The notes: generated by a model from the letters alone, not told the origin. DNA of 9,926 bases from Streptococcus panodentis (GCF_017884005.1 NZ_QFAY01000044.1:1-9926); one strand, 5' to 3'; counted from the stretch's first letter, positions 1 to 6,946 are shown. Translations and numbers: made by a program.

Positions 1-210
1 TCACGAGTAGGCAAGTGCATTGACAATGCGCCGATTGAGAGCTTTTTCGGCCATTTTAAGACGGAGTGTTATGACTTAAAGAAGTATAAGACATTTGAGG
101 AGCTGGTCGCTGATATCGATGATTACATCTACTTCTACAATAACCAACGATTTCAAGAGCGCAACAACGGCCTTGCCCCTCTTGAAATGAGGAACAAGGC
201 CGTTGCTTAA
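1..210 (+). CDS. IS3-family transposase (OrfB), C-terminal part only
   Basis: The frame is open from the window edge to a TAA at 208-210 and gives 69 residues; the start lies outside the window. It is the end of a DDE integrase-type transposase of the IS3 family, which carries out strand transfer of the element. The fragment starts SRVGKCIDNAPIESFFGHFK. The Glu of NAPIESFF (codon 37-39) fits the catalytic third acidic residue of D,D(35)E, with the conserved Lys seven residues later (HFK). The end, FYNNQRFQERNNGLAPLEMR, matches the usual family ending (YNxxRxxxxLxxxxPxExR). The sequence resembles the IS150 group. No frameshift or stop is seen in this part, but whether the whole element is intact cannot be judged. 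Confidence 0.93.
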   Translation, partial: SRVGKCIDNAPIESFFGHFKTECYDLKKYKTFEELVADIDDYIYFYNNQRFQERNNGLAPLEMRNKAVA

Positions 211-225
211 TCTTTTATTATTTCA

Positions 226-251
226 TTGTCCACTTGACAGGGAGCTGTTCA
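226..251 (+). mobile_element. Right terminal inverted repeat of the IS3-family element
   Basis: IS3 elements end in 5'-TG...CA-3', with terminal repeats just after the transposase stop. The stretch GTCCACTTGACAGGGAGCTG followed by TTCA ends in CA at 250-251, about 40 bases after the transposase stop. Read inward from the other strand it begins TGAACAGCTCCCTGTCAAGT, a plausible IS150-group end. The left end is outside the window, so the repeat cannot be paired and no target duplication can be checked; bases 252-254 (CAC) would be the right-hand direct repeat if the call is right. Confidence 0.55.
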
Positions 252-270
252 CACCGGCAGCTTGCTTTTT

Positions 271-368
271 ACACTCTTCGAACATCAAAAGCACACTTCG
301 TTCACTCGCTTTGCTTTACCCCCGTATTTCCTGCAGCTCCTCTCCTAGTCTGATTTTGATTTTCATTG
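271..368 (-). repeat. Dispersed streptococcal repeat, copy 1 (diverged)
   Basis: On the minus strand this begins CAATGAAAATCAAAATCAGA, continues through CTAGGAGAGGAGCTGCAGG and ends TTCGAAGAGTGT (271-282). From memory this matches the layout of a dispersed repeat of S. pneumoniae and relatives: TATACTCAATGAAAATCAAA, then CTAGGAAGCTAGCCGCAGG, then TTCGAAGAGTATAA. The copy lies between the IS right end and the methyltransferase stop codon. It contains an inverted repeat, AAAGCA/TGCTTT (288-293 and 312-317), followed by TTTT on the minus strand, which could stop transcription of the methyltransferase gene. The assignment rests on recognition, not on an alignment. Confidence 0.5.
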
Positions 369-376
369 TGTCTTAC

Positions 377-997
377 TTATTTTGATCCGCCCTGCTTTTC
401 TCCCAGCAGACAGAAACGGCCCTTGGCATCCTGCTGATGCTCAATGTTTGTGAAGCCAGCCTGTTCTAGGCGAGCCGCCAACTCCTGACTGGAATAAATC
501 TTCATGCCGGCAATTCGGGCTTCGTATTTTCTGTTTTTCTCGGAAGGGCTCAATTCACAAGCCAGCAGAAGACGGCCTCCCGGCTCTAAAACCCGCCAAA
601 TCTCTGCCAGACCGTTGGACAAATCCGGCCAAAAATAGACCGTTTCATAGGCCGTTACCAAATCAAAGCTCTCATCCTGACAGGGAATCTTCTCAGCAGC
701 CCCCTGCTGGAGCTGACAGCGCCGGCCAAAGTCACGGGTAACCTTTCGTGCCACTGTCAGACAGGCCTCAGAAGGGTCGATTCCTCTGGCCGAGGCTTGA
801 GGAAATGTATCCATCAGCTCACGGAGGGAACCGCCTCCGCCGCAGCCGACATCCAGCATCTTAGTCGGCGTTCTCCGCCGAATCAAAGACAGACTCCAGA
901 CTACCAAAGCCAGATGCCCTCTGTTCATGCCCTTTGCCAAAAGCCGCCCCATAAACCCCTGAGGCTGACGAAACTGCTCCCATCTATTATTTGCCAT
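377..997 (-). CDS. Class I SAM-dependent methyltransferase
   Basis: A 206-residue cytoplasmic protein that probably transfers a methyl group from S-adenosylmethionine to an unknown small molecule. The fold is the Methyltransf_11/25 type. Motif I is LDVGCGGGG (residues 48-56), the SAM-binding glycine loop. An acidic residue ends the second strand (GIDPSE, 72-77). FDLVTAYETVYFWPD (111-125) is motif IV, and VLEPGGRLLL (136-145) is the usual post-motif strand and turn. The length is normal for a single-domain enzyme. The ATG at 995-997 has the Shine-Dalgarno AAAGGAG seven bases upstream (complement of 1005-1011). The gene is monocistronic, with its own promoter at 1032-1040, and sits between two diverged dispersed repeats. 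The sequence does not show the substrate. Confidence 0.9.
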   Translation of the reverse strand: MANNRWEQFRQPQGFMGRLLAKGMNRGHLALVVWSLSLIRRRTPTKMLDVGCGGGGSLRELMDTFPQASARGIDPSEACLTVARKVTRDFGRRCQLQQGAAEKIPCQDESFDLVTAYETVYFWPDLSNGLAEIWRVLEPGGRLLLACELSPSEKNRKYEARIAGMKIYSSQELAARLEQAGFTNIEHQQDAKGRFCLLGEKQGGSK

Positions 998-1031
998 TGG
1001 TTTTCTCCTTTACCATATCATTCCTACCTTT

Positions 1032-1040
1032 ATTATAGCA
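1032..1040 (-). promoter_or_regulatory. Extended -10 promoter of the methyltransferase gene
   Basis: On the minus strand the sequence reads TGCTATAAT, a perfect extended -10 element (TGn plus TATAAT). It lies 34 bases upstream of the start codon and ahead of the AAAGGAG ribosome binding site. No good -35 hexamer stands 16-18 bases further upstream, which is normal for extended -10 promoters in streptococci. Confidence 0.7.
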
Positions 1041-1068
1041 CAAAAAAGCAACCTGTCTCTACACCAAA

Positions 1069-1114
1069 AGAATCTGCATTCATGCCAGATCTTTGCCAGA
1101 TGAATGCAGATTCT
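1069..1114 (-). terminator. Perfect 15-bp hairpin, possible terminator of the fructanase transcript
   Basis: AGAATCTGCATTCAT (1069-1083) and ATGAATGCAGATTCT (1100-1114) are perfect inverted copies around a 16-base loop. On the minus strand the stem is followed by TTTTGG, a short U tract, so it could end transcription coming from the fructanase gene. It lies about 225 bases beyond that gene's stop; the dispersed repeat fills nearly all the space between. The short U tract leaves room for other roles, such as a structured part of a mobile repeat. Confidence 0.45.
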
Positions 1115-1118
1115 AAAG

Positions 1119-1343
1119 GCTATACTCAATGAAAATCATCAGCAAACGGGGGGGGCAGAAATCAGCCTCGCTGTAGGCGGAGTTTCCGCAGGAAGGCGTC
1201 AAAAGCAGGACCATTTGACCAAAGCTGCACTTGCTTCATCAGCAGCCTTCCTGCCTCACCAGCTCGCTTCTGGGTTCGGGCTCAAAAGGCTCCCCGTATT
1301 GTTGGAACTGACAAAGTTTGAAGAATTGTTCGCAGAGGATTAG
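1119..1343 (+). repeat. Dispersed streptococcal repeat, copy 2 (diverged)
   Basis: The stretch begins CTATACTCAATGAAAATCA (1120-1138) and ends TTTGAAGAATTGTTCGCAGA then GGATTAG. The ends match, with changes, the remembered pneumococcal repeat ends TATACTCAATGAAAATCA and TTTGAAGAGATTTTCGAAGA. GGAACTGACAAAGT near the right end matches its GGAACTGACGAAGT. The middle is diverged and holds a run of eight G (1148-1155). The 12-mer CAATGAAAATCA is shared with copy 1 (357-368, opposite strand). The right edge runs over the stop codon of the fructanase gene. The 79-codon plus-strand ORF across it (1104-1343) has no recognisable protein and is best seen as part of the repeat. Confidence 0.5.
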
Positions 1344-4300
1344 TCTTCTTTTTTGCTGCGGCCGCTGGCCAGCAGGCCGGTTCCTAAGAGGGCCAGACCG
1401 GCCATCGCCAGCAGCTGATCTTCCTGAGAGCCAGTGCTTGGCAGGGCTGCGTTAGGAGGGGTCTGAAGCTGCGGCTGCCTAATGTCTGCTTGACTGCCTC
1501 TCTCTGACTGAGCAAGGCGGCGGACTGGCTGCTCACTTGCCAGGCCGCCGGCAGCAGCCGTCACCTTGCTGCCGACTTCGACGACTTCATCCACAGCCGG
1601 AAGCAGCACACTGTCCTCAACCACTCTGCGGCTGTCCCCCAGCACTTCGACAAGGATCCGACGCTGGCCGTTTCGGCCTGCCGTCACTACCCTGCGCCGG
1701 CCTTGTTCCAAATCCGGATTTTCACGTTCAAGACTCTTGAAAGGAATGTCCTCTGTCTGGATGTCCAAGTAAGGCTTTTCTTCTACCAAATCCTTGACCC
1801 CCTCATCTGGAGTGACCTGATGAGCCGGTTTCAGATTCAGGCCTGCAAGAGCAGCCTGCAAGCTTTGCACTGCCTTATCAACAGCCGCCTGCTCAGCAGC
1901 GGGGTCAGCCAAAATCTGCTTAGCCGCAGCAAGCGCCGCCTGATAGGCTTCAGCCGTTTCCTCTGTGTAAAGACTCGGATCAAAACCATCTGCACTGTCC
2001 ACCGCCTGCTGCAGGGCTTCCTTATCAGCCGCAGGTGTCTGAAGATTGGTCACATAGAAGTTGCGGGCTTCCAAGCCGCCGTCCCAGAGTCCCAGTCCGA
2101 CATAGGCGTCATTGTAGTAAGGGTCCACAGCATCGAAAGTATGCTTCAGATACTCCGTTCCGTCTACAAAAACGGTCACACTGTCCTTGCCTTTGACAAG
2201 TCTGACATGGTGGAATTGGCCGTCATTGAGATGCTTGCCCTCCATGCTGCCTTCTGCAATAGTCTCGCCCATAAAGCGGTAGAGCCGGATGGTATCATTG
2301 TCGCCAAACTGGATAGAGTAGGCATTGCGGGGATCCACATTTTCAGAAGCATAGAAGATATTGATCAAGCCCTTTTGATACTTGAGGTCCACATCCAGAC
2401 TATACTCTGGATAAGGAATCTTCTGGCTGCTCATGTAGTAGTCGTTGGCACTGGTATTTTGGTTATAGAGGCTTTCGCCGTCCACATACCATTTGCCGGA
2501 AAGGGCAGTCAGGCCTGGGATATTGGTCTTGAAGTCATTGCGGGTAATGTTGATGGTAAAGACCTTGGACAGACTCGGATCTTGCTTAGAAGCCGCCGTT
2601 ATCTTGACGGTTCCTCGCTGCAGGGCTCTTACCTGCAGTTTATTCCCCTCTTCCCTGACAGACACCAAATCTGGACTGTCCACGGTCCAGGTCACTTCCT
2701 GAGAAACAGCAGCCGGCATGACATAAGCTTTCAGATCCACTGTGTCACCGACATAGATATTGCTGACGACAGGAGAAGCCTGCACCAGGTCCAAAGCCTT
2801 GGTCGCAGCCAGCTTATCCTTCCAGATACTGGTCAGCGGATAGAGGGCCAGGTCGGCCTTGGCTGGGTCGCCTTCTGCAAAGACACTGACGCCCAGACTG
2901 CTTGGTGCCGGGAAGATTTGGTTGGCACCTGCCACGGTATCGCCCTTGGCAAAGACTTCCACACTGGAGCGGTCTACATAGATATGCAGATCAATGCTAC
3001 CGTCCGCATTCTTCTTGACAGACTGGCTGTCCACCTGAGCAAATTTATTGCTGAGGATGATACCGGACTGACTGCGGTCAATGGACAGGGTTTCTGTTTC
3101 CAAATCATAGACAACCTTGGTCACTTCACCGTCACCGACCCGCAGATTGAAACCAACTTTCTTAGTCGTCTCGCCCGGCCGGAAGGTGGATACAATCTCG
3201 TATTGGTCACCGGAAAAATCTTTGAGCAGGTCATTGCCCTCAGCGACTGCTGCATCTTTGAGAATGATGGCCCGATCTTCCTGCCGCAGGGACTTGTAGG
3301 CCTCAATAGGGGTTTGAGTCAGGCGGTAGCTGCCGTCCTCTTTGATCAGCCCCAGCTTTAGATGGAGATTAAAGGTTCCGTTGAATTTCTGCCCGACCGT
3401 ATCAGCTACTAGATTGCAGTAGTCTTCCCAAGTATTCATCCAGTTGACTTCGATGAGCTCAGGCAGAGTCGGCTTGGCCTTGCTGCCAAAATCCTGCACA
3501 TAGTAGGTCATGGCTGCATAGGAGTCCTTGCCGAAATTCATGGTCTGGTCGGCATTTTCAAAGTCAGCATCCGGCACAAAGGTCCACTTGCCTTCTACCT
3601 GCCGGAAATCCCCTACCTTGTAGGAGCGGCCGCCGCGGGACAGAACCCACTTGAGGCTGCCGTCATCAGCCAGCAAAGGATAGAGGTCCGGGCACTCTGT
3701 ATGGAGGTCAGCATAGGTCGACTCCACCTGCCAGTTGAGCAGATTGTCAGAAGAGTAAATCCTGAGCGGACCGCCGGCTATGACCATGAACCATTTATCC
3801 TCCCAGCGGAAAACTTTTGGATCGCGGAAGTCCCGAGACTGCAGCGGGTCATCACTCCAGTCAGCTGCAATCTGGTCTACCTTGGTCCAGGTCCTGCCTT
3901 CGTCCTTGCTGTAGGCCAGCTTGATGCGCTGGCCATTTCCGTCTGCAGTAATCAGCGCGACCAGACCGCCTTCATCATTGTCAAAAAGTCCGGAAGAATT
4001 GGTGCTGTCTGCCACGATGGTGCCGGAGAACATAGCCCCGTTGGCATCTGGGTAAAAGGCAACGGGCTGCTCCTCCCAGTGAATCAAATCCTTGCTGGTC
4101 ACATGGGCCCAGTGCATCGGTCCCCATTTGGTATCATCGTAAAACTGATAGAAGAAATGATAGACACCCTTGTAGTAGACCAGACCGTTGGGATCATTGG
4201 CCCAGCCATCCTTGACAGAGTAGTGGTACTGACCGCGGTAAAGCTCATTGTAATAGACTTCATCCTGCTGCCTGCGATGGACATTGAGCCGATAGCTGAC

Positions 4301-5653
4301 ACTGACGTCCTGACCATCTGCATCGGTCACGGTGCTGGTGACAGTCAGATAGTTGGCGCCGACTGCCAGCGGGATATTTTTGAAATCACTGTAGCTATTG
4401 CCCGCTGCATCCGTCACCTGGACCTTGGCCTTGCTGTTCTTAGCTTGGATGGTTAGGTCTACCGTTTCTGCATCATACTTGACATACTGGATGGTAACAG
4501 GCGCAGTAAACTGACCTTTCTGCTCCACTGTCCCCCTTGCAGAGGACACCGTAATGTCCTCCAGTTCGGGATTGGTCTCAGGCGTGATTTCCTTGTAAAA
4601 GGTATTTTGGAAAAGAAGCTGACTATTCCAGTTGAGCAGGCCGAAGTAGCCTTCGGACAGATAGGTGTCCTGCCCCTTGTCGTCGCGCTGCAAGGTGTAA
4701 TCGCCAGAGCTGGCAACCAGTACATCATTGACATAATAGGAAATCCAAGAGCCAATCGCCACAACCTTGAGCTGGTATTTATTGTCCGCTGTGGGCTCGA
4801 TATGCTTTTCATTGATTAGCTGATCATCGCGGCCCTCCTGCCAGCGCCAGAATTTGACATTGTTGCTGCCGCCGTCAATGTTGACCGCATAGCTGCTCTT
4901 GTCATCTGGATTGTTATTGCCGCGGAAAATGAGCGCCGCTGCCCCTTCCTTGCTGAGGAAGGTCACATCCGTTGAGTAGACAAAGTCCTTGCCCCAACTC
5001 TGGGAGTACAGAAAGCTGTCCCCCTTGCCTCTGGCATCGCTGTAAAGGCCGTCACTGCGGACTTCCCAGGTTCCGTTTTGGTCTCCCTTGGCTTGGTCTA
5101 GATTGGTTTTGAAACCTTCCTGGCGGCTCCTGTCGGCAGCCCGATCAGCCAGAGCTGCACTCTCAGGCTGGACCCGATTGTCAGACACAGCTGATTTTTC
5201 TGAATCCGGCTGGACAGCAGGCGAAGCTTGCTCCTCATCCGCAGACTTTACGGCAGGAGCTGTTGCTGCTGCATTTTCAGCTGCAGGGCTGGCTGCTTGG
5301 TCCGAAAGAGCTTCCGGCTTGCTTTCATGAGCCGGACTGACCGCTGGCTCACCAGCTGAACTCCCCGCAGCAGCGGTTTCGTCTGCAGCAGCTGCAACTC
5401 CCGCTTCAGCATGGGCACTGTCCGCCTCAGCAGACTCTTTTGCAGCAAGTCCCGGCAAATCCTGATCAGCCGCTGGCTGGCTGACTTCTGTCACCTGGGC
5501 TCCTGCAGCTTGGCTGCCGACCTCATCCGCAGCGACCGGCCCCGCTTCCAGCATAAAAAGGCCAAAAGCCACTAAAGCACAGCCAAAAATCCAGCGCTTG
5601 CCGCTCTTTCTCATAAACCAATTTTTACATGTTTTTTCTTGGTAATCCTTCAT
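1340..5653 (-). CDS. fruA: Cell-wall-anchored GH32 fructanase (exo-beta-D-fructosidase)
   Basis: A secreted 1437-residue enzyme that releases fructose from inulin, levan or sucrose at the cell surface; S. mutans FruA is of similar size. Numbered from the ATG at 5653: KxYKxGKxW-like signal peptide (KSGKRW, 16-21) with likely cleavage after PVAA (42); Ala/Glu-rich stalk to about 170; CBM66-like module 181-355; cadherin-like beta domain about 366-458; GH32 propeller and sandwich about 470-945, with nucleophile Asp487 in WANDPNG, Asp611 in FRDP and acid/base Glu653 in TECPD; Big_2 about 955-1037; second CBM66-like module 1041-1206; FIVAR about 1209-1275; G5 about 1303-1361; LPSTG 1404-1408, hydrophobic segment and KKED tail. 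All catalytic residues are present. The ATG is preferred over the in-frame GTG at 5659 because GAGG (complement of 5661-5664) lies 7 bases before the ATG but only 1 base before the GTG. No fruB-like gene follows. Confidence 0.96.
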   Translation of the reverse strand: MKDYQEKTCKNWFMRKSGKRWIFGCALVAFGLFMLEAGPVAADEVGSQAAGAQVTEVSQPAADQDLPGLAAKESAEADSAHAEAGVAAAADETAAAGSSAGEPAVSPAHESKPEALSDQAASPAAENAAATAPAVKSADEEQASPAVQPDSEKSAVSDNRVQPESAALADRAADRSRQEGFKTNLDQAKGDQNGTWEVRSDGLYSDARGKGDSFLYSQSWGKDFVYSTDVTFLSKEGAAALIFRGNNNPDDKSSYAVNIDGGSNNVKFWRWQEGRDDQLINEKHIEPTADNKYQLKVVAIGSWISYYVNDVLVASSGDYTLQRDDKGQDTYLSEGYFGLLNWNSQLLFQNTFYKEITPETNPELEDITVSSARGTVEQKGQFTAPVTIQYVKYDAETVDLTIQAKNSKAKVQVTDAAGNSYSDFKNIPLAVGANYLTVTSTVTDADGQDVSVSYRLNVHRRQQDEVYYNELYRGQYHYSVKDGWANDPNGLVYYKGVYHFFYQFYDDTKWGPMHWAHVTSKDLIHWEEQPVAFYPDANGAMFSGTIVADSTNSSGLFDNDEGGLVALITADGNGQRIKLAYSKDEGRTWTKVDQIAADWSDDPLQSRDFRDPKVFRWEDKWFMVIAGGPLRIYSSDNLLNWQVESTYADLHTECPDLYPLLADDGSLKWVLSRGGRSYKVGDFRQVEGKWTFVPDADFENADQTMNFGKDSYAAMTYYVQDFGSKAKPTLPELIEVNWMNTWEDYCNLVADTVGQKFNGTFNLHLKLGLIKEDGSYRLTQTPIEAYKSLRQEDRAIILKDAAVAEGNDLLKDFSGDQYEIVSTFRPGETTKKVGFNLRVGDGEVTKVVYDLETETLSIDRSQSGIILSNKFAQVDSQSVKKNADGSIDLHIYVDRSSVEVFAKGDTVAGANQIFPAPSSLGVSVFAEGDPAKADLALYPLTSIWKDKLAATKALDLVQASPVVSNIYVGDTVDLKAYVMPAAVSQEVTWTVDSPDLVSVREEGNKLQVRALQRGTVKITAASKQDPSLSKVFTINITRNDFKTNIPGLTALSGKWYVDGESLYNQNTSANDYYMSSQKIPYPEYSLDVDLKYQKGLINIFYASENVDPRNAYSIQFGDNDTIRLYRFMGETIAEGSMEGKHLNDGQFHHVRLVKGKDSVTVFVDGTEYLKHTFDAVDPYYNDAYVGLGLWDGGLEARNFYVTNLQTPAADKEALQQAVDSADGFDPSLYTEETAEAYQAALAAAKQILADPAAEQAAVDKAVQSLQAALAGLNLKPAHQVTPDEGVKDLVEEKPYLDIQTEDIPFKSLERENPDLEQGRRRVVTAGRNGQRRILVEVLGDSRRVVEDSVLLPAVDEVVEVGSKVTAAAGGLASEQPVRRLAQSERGSQADIRQPQLQTPPNAALPSTGSQEDQLLAMAGLALLGTGLLASGRSKKED

Positions 5654-5701
5654 TTTCACACCTCATGATCTAAAAAAATAAACACCTGAACTCCGCTGAA
5701 T

Positions 5702-5713
5702 TTACCCTGACAT
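5702..5713 (-). other. Three-codon upstream ORF in the fructanase leader
   Basis: Within the presumed fructanase leader the minus strand reads AAAGGAG, six bases, then ATG TCA GGG TAA. The Shine-Dalgarno (complement of 5720-5726) is stronger than that of fruA itself. The ORF would code for Met-Ser-Gly and ends 48 bases before the fruA ATG. It could set ribosome traffic or mRNA stability in the leader, or be chance. The neighbouring GC-rich stretch CCGCGC...GCGCGC (5715-5742) may form a short hairpin that includes this ribosome binding site. Confidence 0.35.
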
Positions 5714-5775
5714 AGCGCGCTCCTTTCCCGCTCTGCGCGGACTTTTTATCATTGAATGCAATCTTATCTGTCTTA

Positions 5776-5784
5776 AATATAGCA
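5776..5784 (-). promoter_or_regulatory. Probable fructanase promoter (extended -10)
   Basis: The minus strand reads TGCTATATT, a TGn-extended -10 with one mismatch to TATAAT. Transcription would start near 5769, giving a leader of about 115 bases. The -35 position is poor (GTGAAA or TGAAAC) and coincides with the palindrome GAAACGTTTC, so a repressor bound there would block RNA polymerase. Confidence 0.5.
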
Positions 5785-5790
5785 GATTAT

Positions 5791-5804
5791 TGGAAACGTT
5801 TCAC
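5791..5804. promoter_or_regulatory. Partial cre-like palindrome over the fructanase -35 region
   Basis: The sequence is TGGAAACGTTTCAC, with a perfect 10-bp palindrome GAAACGTTTC centred on CG. It resembles sites of LacI-family regulators such as CcpA but departs from the cre consensus TGWNANCGNTNWCA at several outer positions. It overlaps the -35 region of the fructanase promoter, a typical place for a repressor site. It could bind CcpA weakly or another LacI-type sugar regulator. Confidence 0.4.
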
Positions 5805-5846
5805 CTCACATTTGTCACAGAAACAAAATGACAGATGTCACATTTT

Positions 5847-5860
5847 TGAGAGCGCTTGCA
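5847..5860. promoter_or_regulatory. cre site (CcpA binding) upstream of the fructanase promoter
   Basis: TGAGAGCGCTTGCA matches the cre consensus TGWNANCGNTNWCA at every fixed position except one W. It lies about 85 bases upstream of the inferred fructanase start and just beyond the terminator of the upstream oxidoreductase gene, so it most likely belongs to fruA. Fructanase genes of oral streptococci are known to be under catabolite repression, which supports the reading. Confidence 0.6.
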
Positions 5861-5869
5861 AAAAAGGGT

Positions 5870-5899
5870 AAAAAAAGACCGAACGCGGGGTTCGGTCTT
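5870..5899 (-). terminator. Rho-independent terminator of the oxidoreductase gene
   Basis: AAGACCGAAC (5875-5884) pairs perfectly with GTTCGGTCTT (5890-5899) around a five-base loop. On the minus strand the stem runs into seven T (complement of 5870-5876, partly inside the stem). It lies 13 bases past the oxidoreductase stop and separates that gene from fruA, so the two are probably not one operon. Confidence 0.9.
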
Positions 5900-5911
5900 A
5901 AGATTTAAAAT

Positions 5912-6946
5912 TTATCCCTCCACATAAGTATGGAGCGGATAGGTTGGATATGCTGCTTCACGCGCCTTTTCGGAAGTGACATAGCCAGCCGGTGCATCCA
6001 GTACAGACGGGATGCGGTTGACAATGGTTCCGCAGGTCAGAGCCACTGTGTCGGGTTTGCTGACAGAGAAGACCAGATCAGGCTGACCGGTGATTTCCCA
6101 GTCGCACATATCCCCGTCGTCCTGACGGTAGACCTTGCCGATACACTCCACTTCCAGCTCAATGCCCTGATGGGTATGAATGGTCGTGACAGCCGACATA
6201 CCGGTCACCTGACCAGCAGGAATGGTGCGGCCCAGCGTCTCTGAGTAAACATCCTCATCCAAGACATAAGGCACGCTCTTTTGGGAAATATCCTTGATGG
6301 TCCAGTTCATCTTGGAGCAAATGGCTTCTGCTGCATTCCACATATAGGACGGCAGACTCTCTGCCGAAGCGATTTCCCTGTCAAAACGCTCGATATCATA
6401 GCCCGCTCCATGGGCCTCTGCCAGAGCCAAACCGTAGTCCTCCACATTGTAGCTGGCCACCCCTTTGACTTTCTCAATCCGGTTCATGCCTGCCATAGCC
6501 AGACAAGGCAGGTTAATCCAGTAAATATCCTGCATACCAGATCCCATAATGGTTACCCCATGCTCCTTAGCCAGCTTGTCCAGACGATTGGTCTCAGAAG
6601 GCGAAGTCGTCCAAGGATAGATGGCCTCCTCGCAAGTGGAAATGACATTGACCCCGTGCCGGATGGCTGTTTCAAAAAAACCATACATCTCCGGCATATA
6701 GGAAAAAATGGTCACGATGGCAATATCTGCATCGCAGCTGGCAAAAACCTGATCAGCATTGTCAGAAATGACCACACCGGTCTTGTAGCCCAAGCCAGCG
6801 AAATCACCCACATCCTGACCGACCAGCGCAGGATTGCTGTCAATGGCGCCGACAAGTTCCACCCCCTGGTCTGCCAAATAGCTGAACAGAACCCGGGACA
6901 TCTTGCCGCAGCCGTACTGAACCGCACGAATCTTGCTGTTTCTCAT
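5912..6946 (-). CDS. NAD(P)-dependent oxidoreductase, DapB-like / 2,4-diaminopentanoate dehydrogenase-like
   Basis: A 344-residue cytoplasmic protein with an N-terminal Rossmann fold of the dihydrodipicolinate-reductase type: VQYGCGKMSRVL (9-20) is the dinucleotide-binding loop, and GAIDSNPALVG (33-43) follows, where the cofactor ribose is usually held. Whole-protein features such as STCEEAIYPW (103-112) and GSGMQDIYW (135-143) recall the clostridial 2,4-diaminopentanoate dehydrogenase (Ord) group, oxidative deaminases of ornithine breakdown. The other ornithine-pathway genes are not nearby, so the substrate here may differ. The ATG at 6944-6946 follows a full AAAGGAGG (complement of 6953-6960) at a spacing of 6. 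The gene stands alone, ends in a strong terminator, and is head-to-head with a MerR-type regulator that may control it. Confidence 0.82.
   Translation of the reverse strand: MRNSKIRAVQYGCGKMSRVLFSYLADQGVELVGAIDSNPALVGQDVGDFAGLGYKTGVVISDNADQVFASCDADIAIVTIFSYMPEMYGFFETAIRHGVNVISTCEEAIYPWTTSPSETNRLDKLAKEHGVTIMGSGMQDIYWINLPCLAMAGMNRIEKVKGVASYNVEDYGLALAEAHGAGYDIERFDREIASAESLPSYMWNAAEAICSKMNWTIKDISQKSVPYVLDEDVYSETLGRTIPAGQVTGMSAVTTIHTHQGIELEVECIGKVYRQDDGDMCDWEITGQPDLVFSVSKPDTVALTCGTIVNRIPSVLDAPAGYVTSEKAREAAYPTYPLHTYVEG

Noticed and set aside
203..385. Plus-strand ORF of 60 codons after the transposase
   Set aside because: It starts inside the transposase end and crosses the IS terminus and repeat copy 1; the product is low-complexity and has no ribosome binding site.
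1148..1155. Run of eight G as a phase-variation tract
   Set aside because: It is not inside a credible gene and is not placed between promoter elements, so slippage would have no clear effect.
1104..1343. Plus-strand ORF of 79 codons between the methyltransferase and fruA
   Set aside because: Its frame coincides with the dispersed repeat, begins inside a hairpin arm, has no ribosome binding site and reads through a run of eight G.
1703..3361. Long plus-strand open frame (552 codons) opposite the fructanase gene
   Set aside because: It lies fully antisense to conserved GH32, Big_2 and CBM66-like domains, has no recognisable motifs and no ribosome binding site. The open frame follows from the base composition and codon use of the real gene.
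3701..4456. Plus-strand open frame of 251 codons opposite the catalytic domain
   Set aside because: It is antisense to the WANDPNG to ECPD region of the fructanase, which is strongly conserved; the translation shows no domain.
5654..5659. GTG at 5659 as the fructanase start
   Set aside because: The GAGG ribosome binding site is one base away from this GTG but seven bases from the in-frame ATG at 5653.
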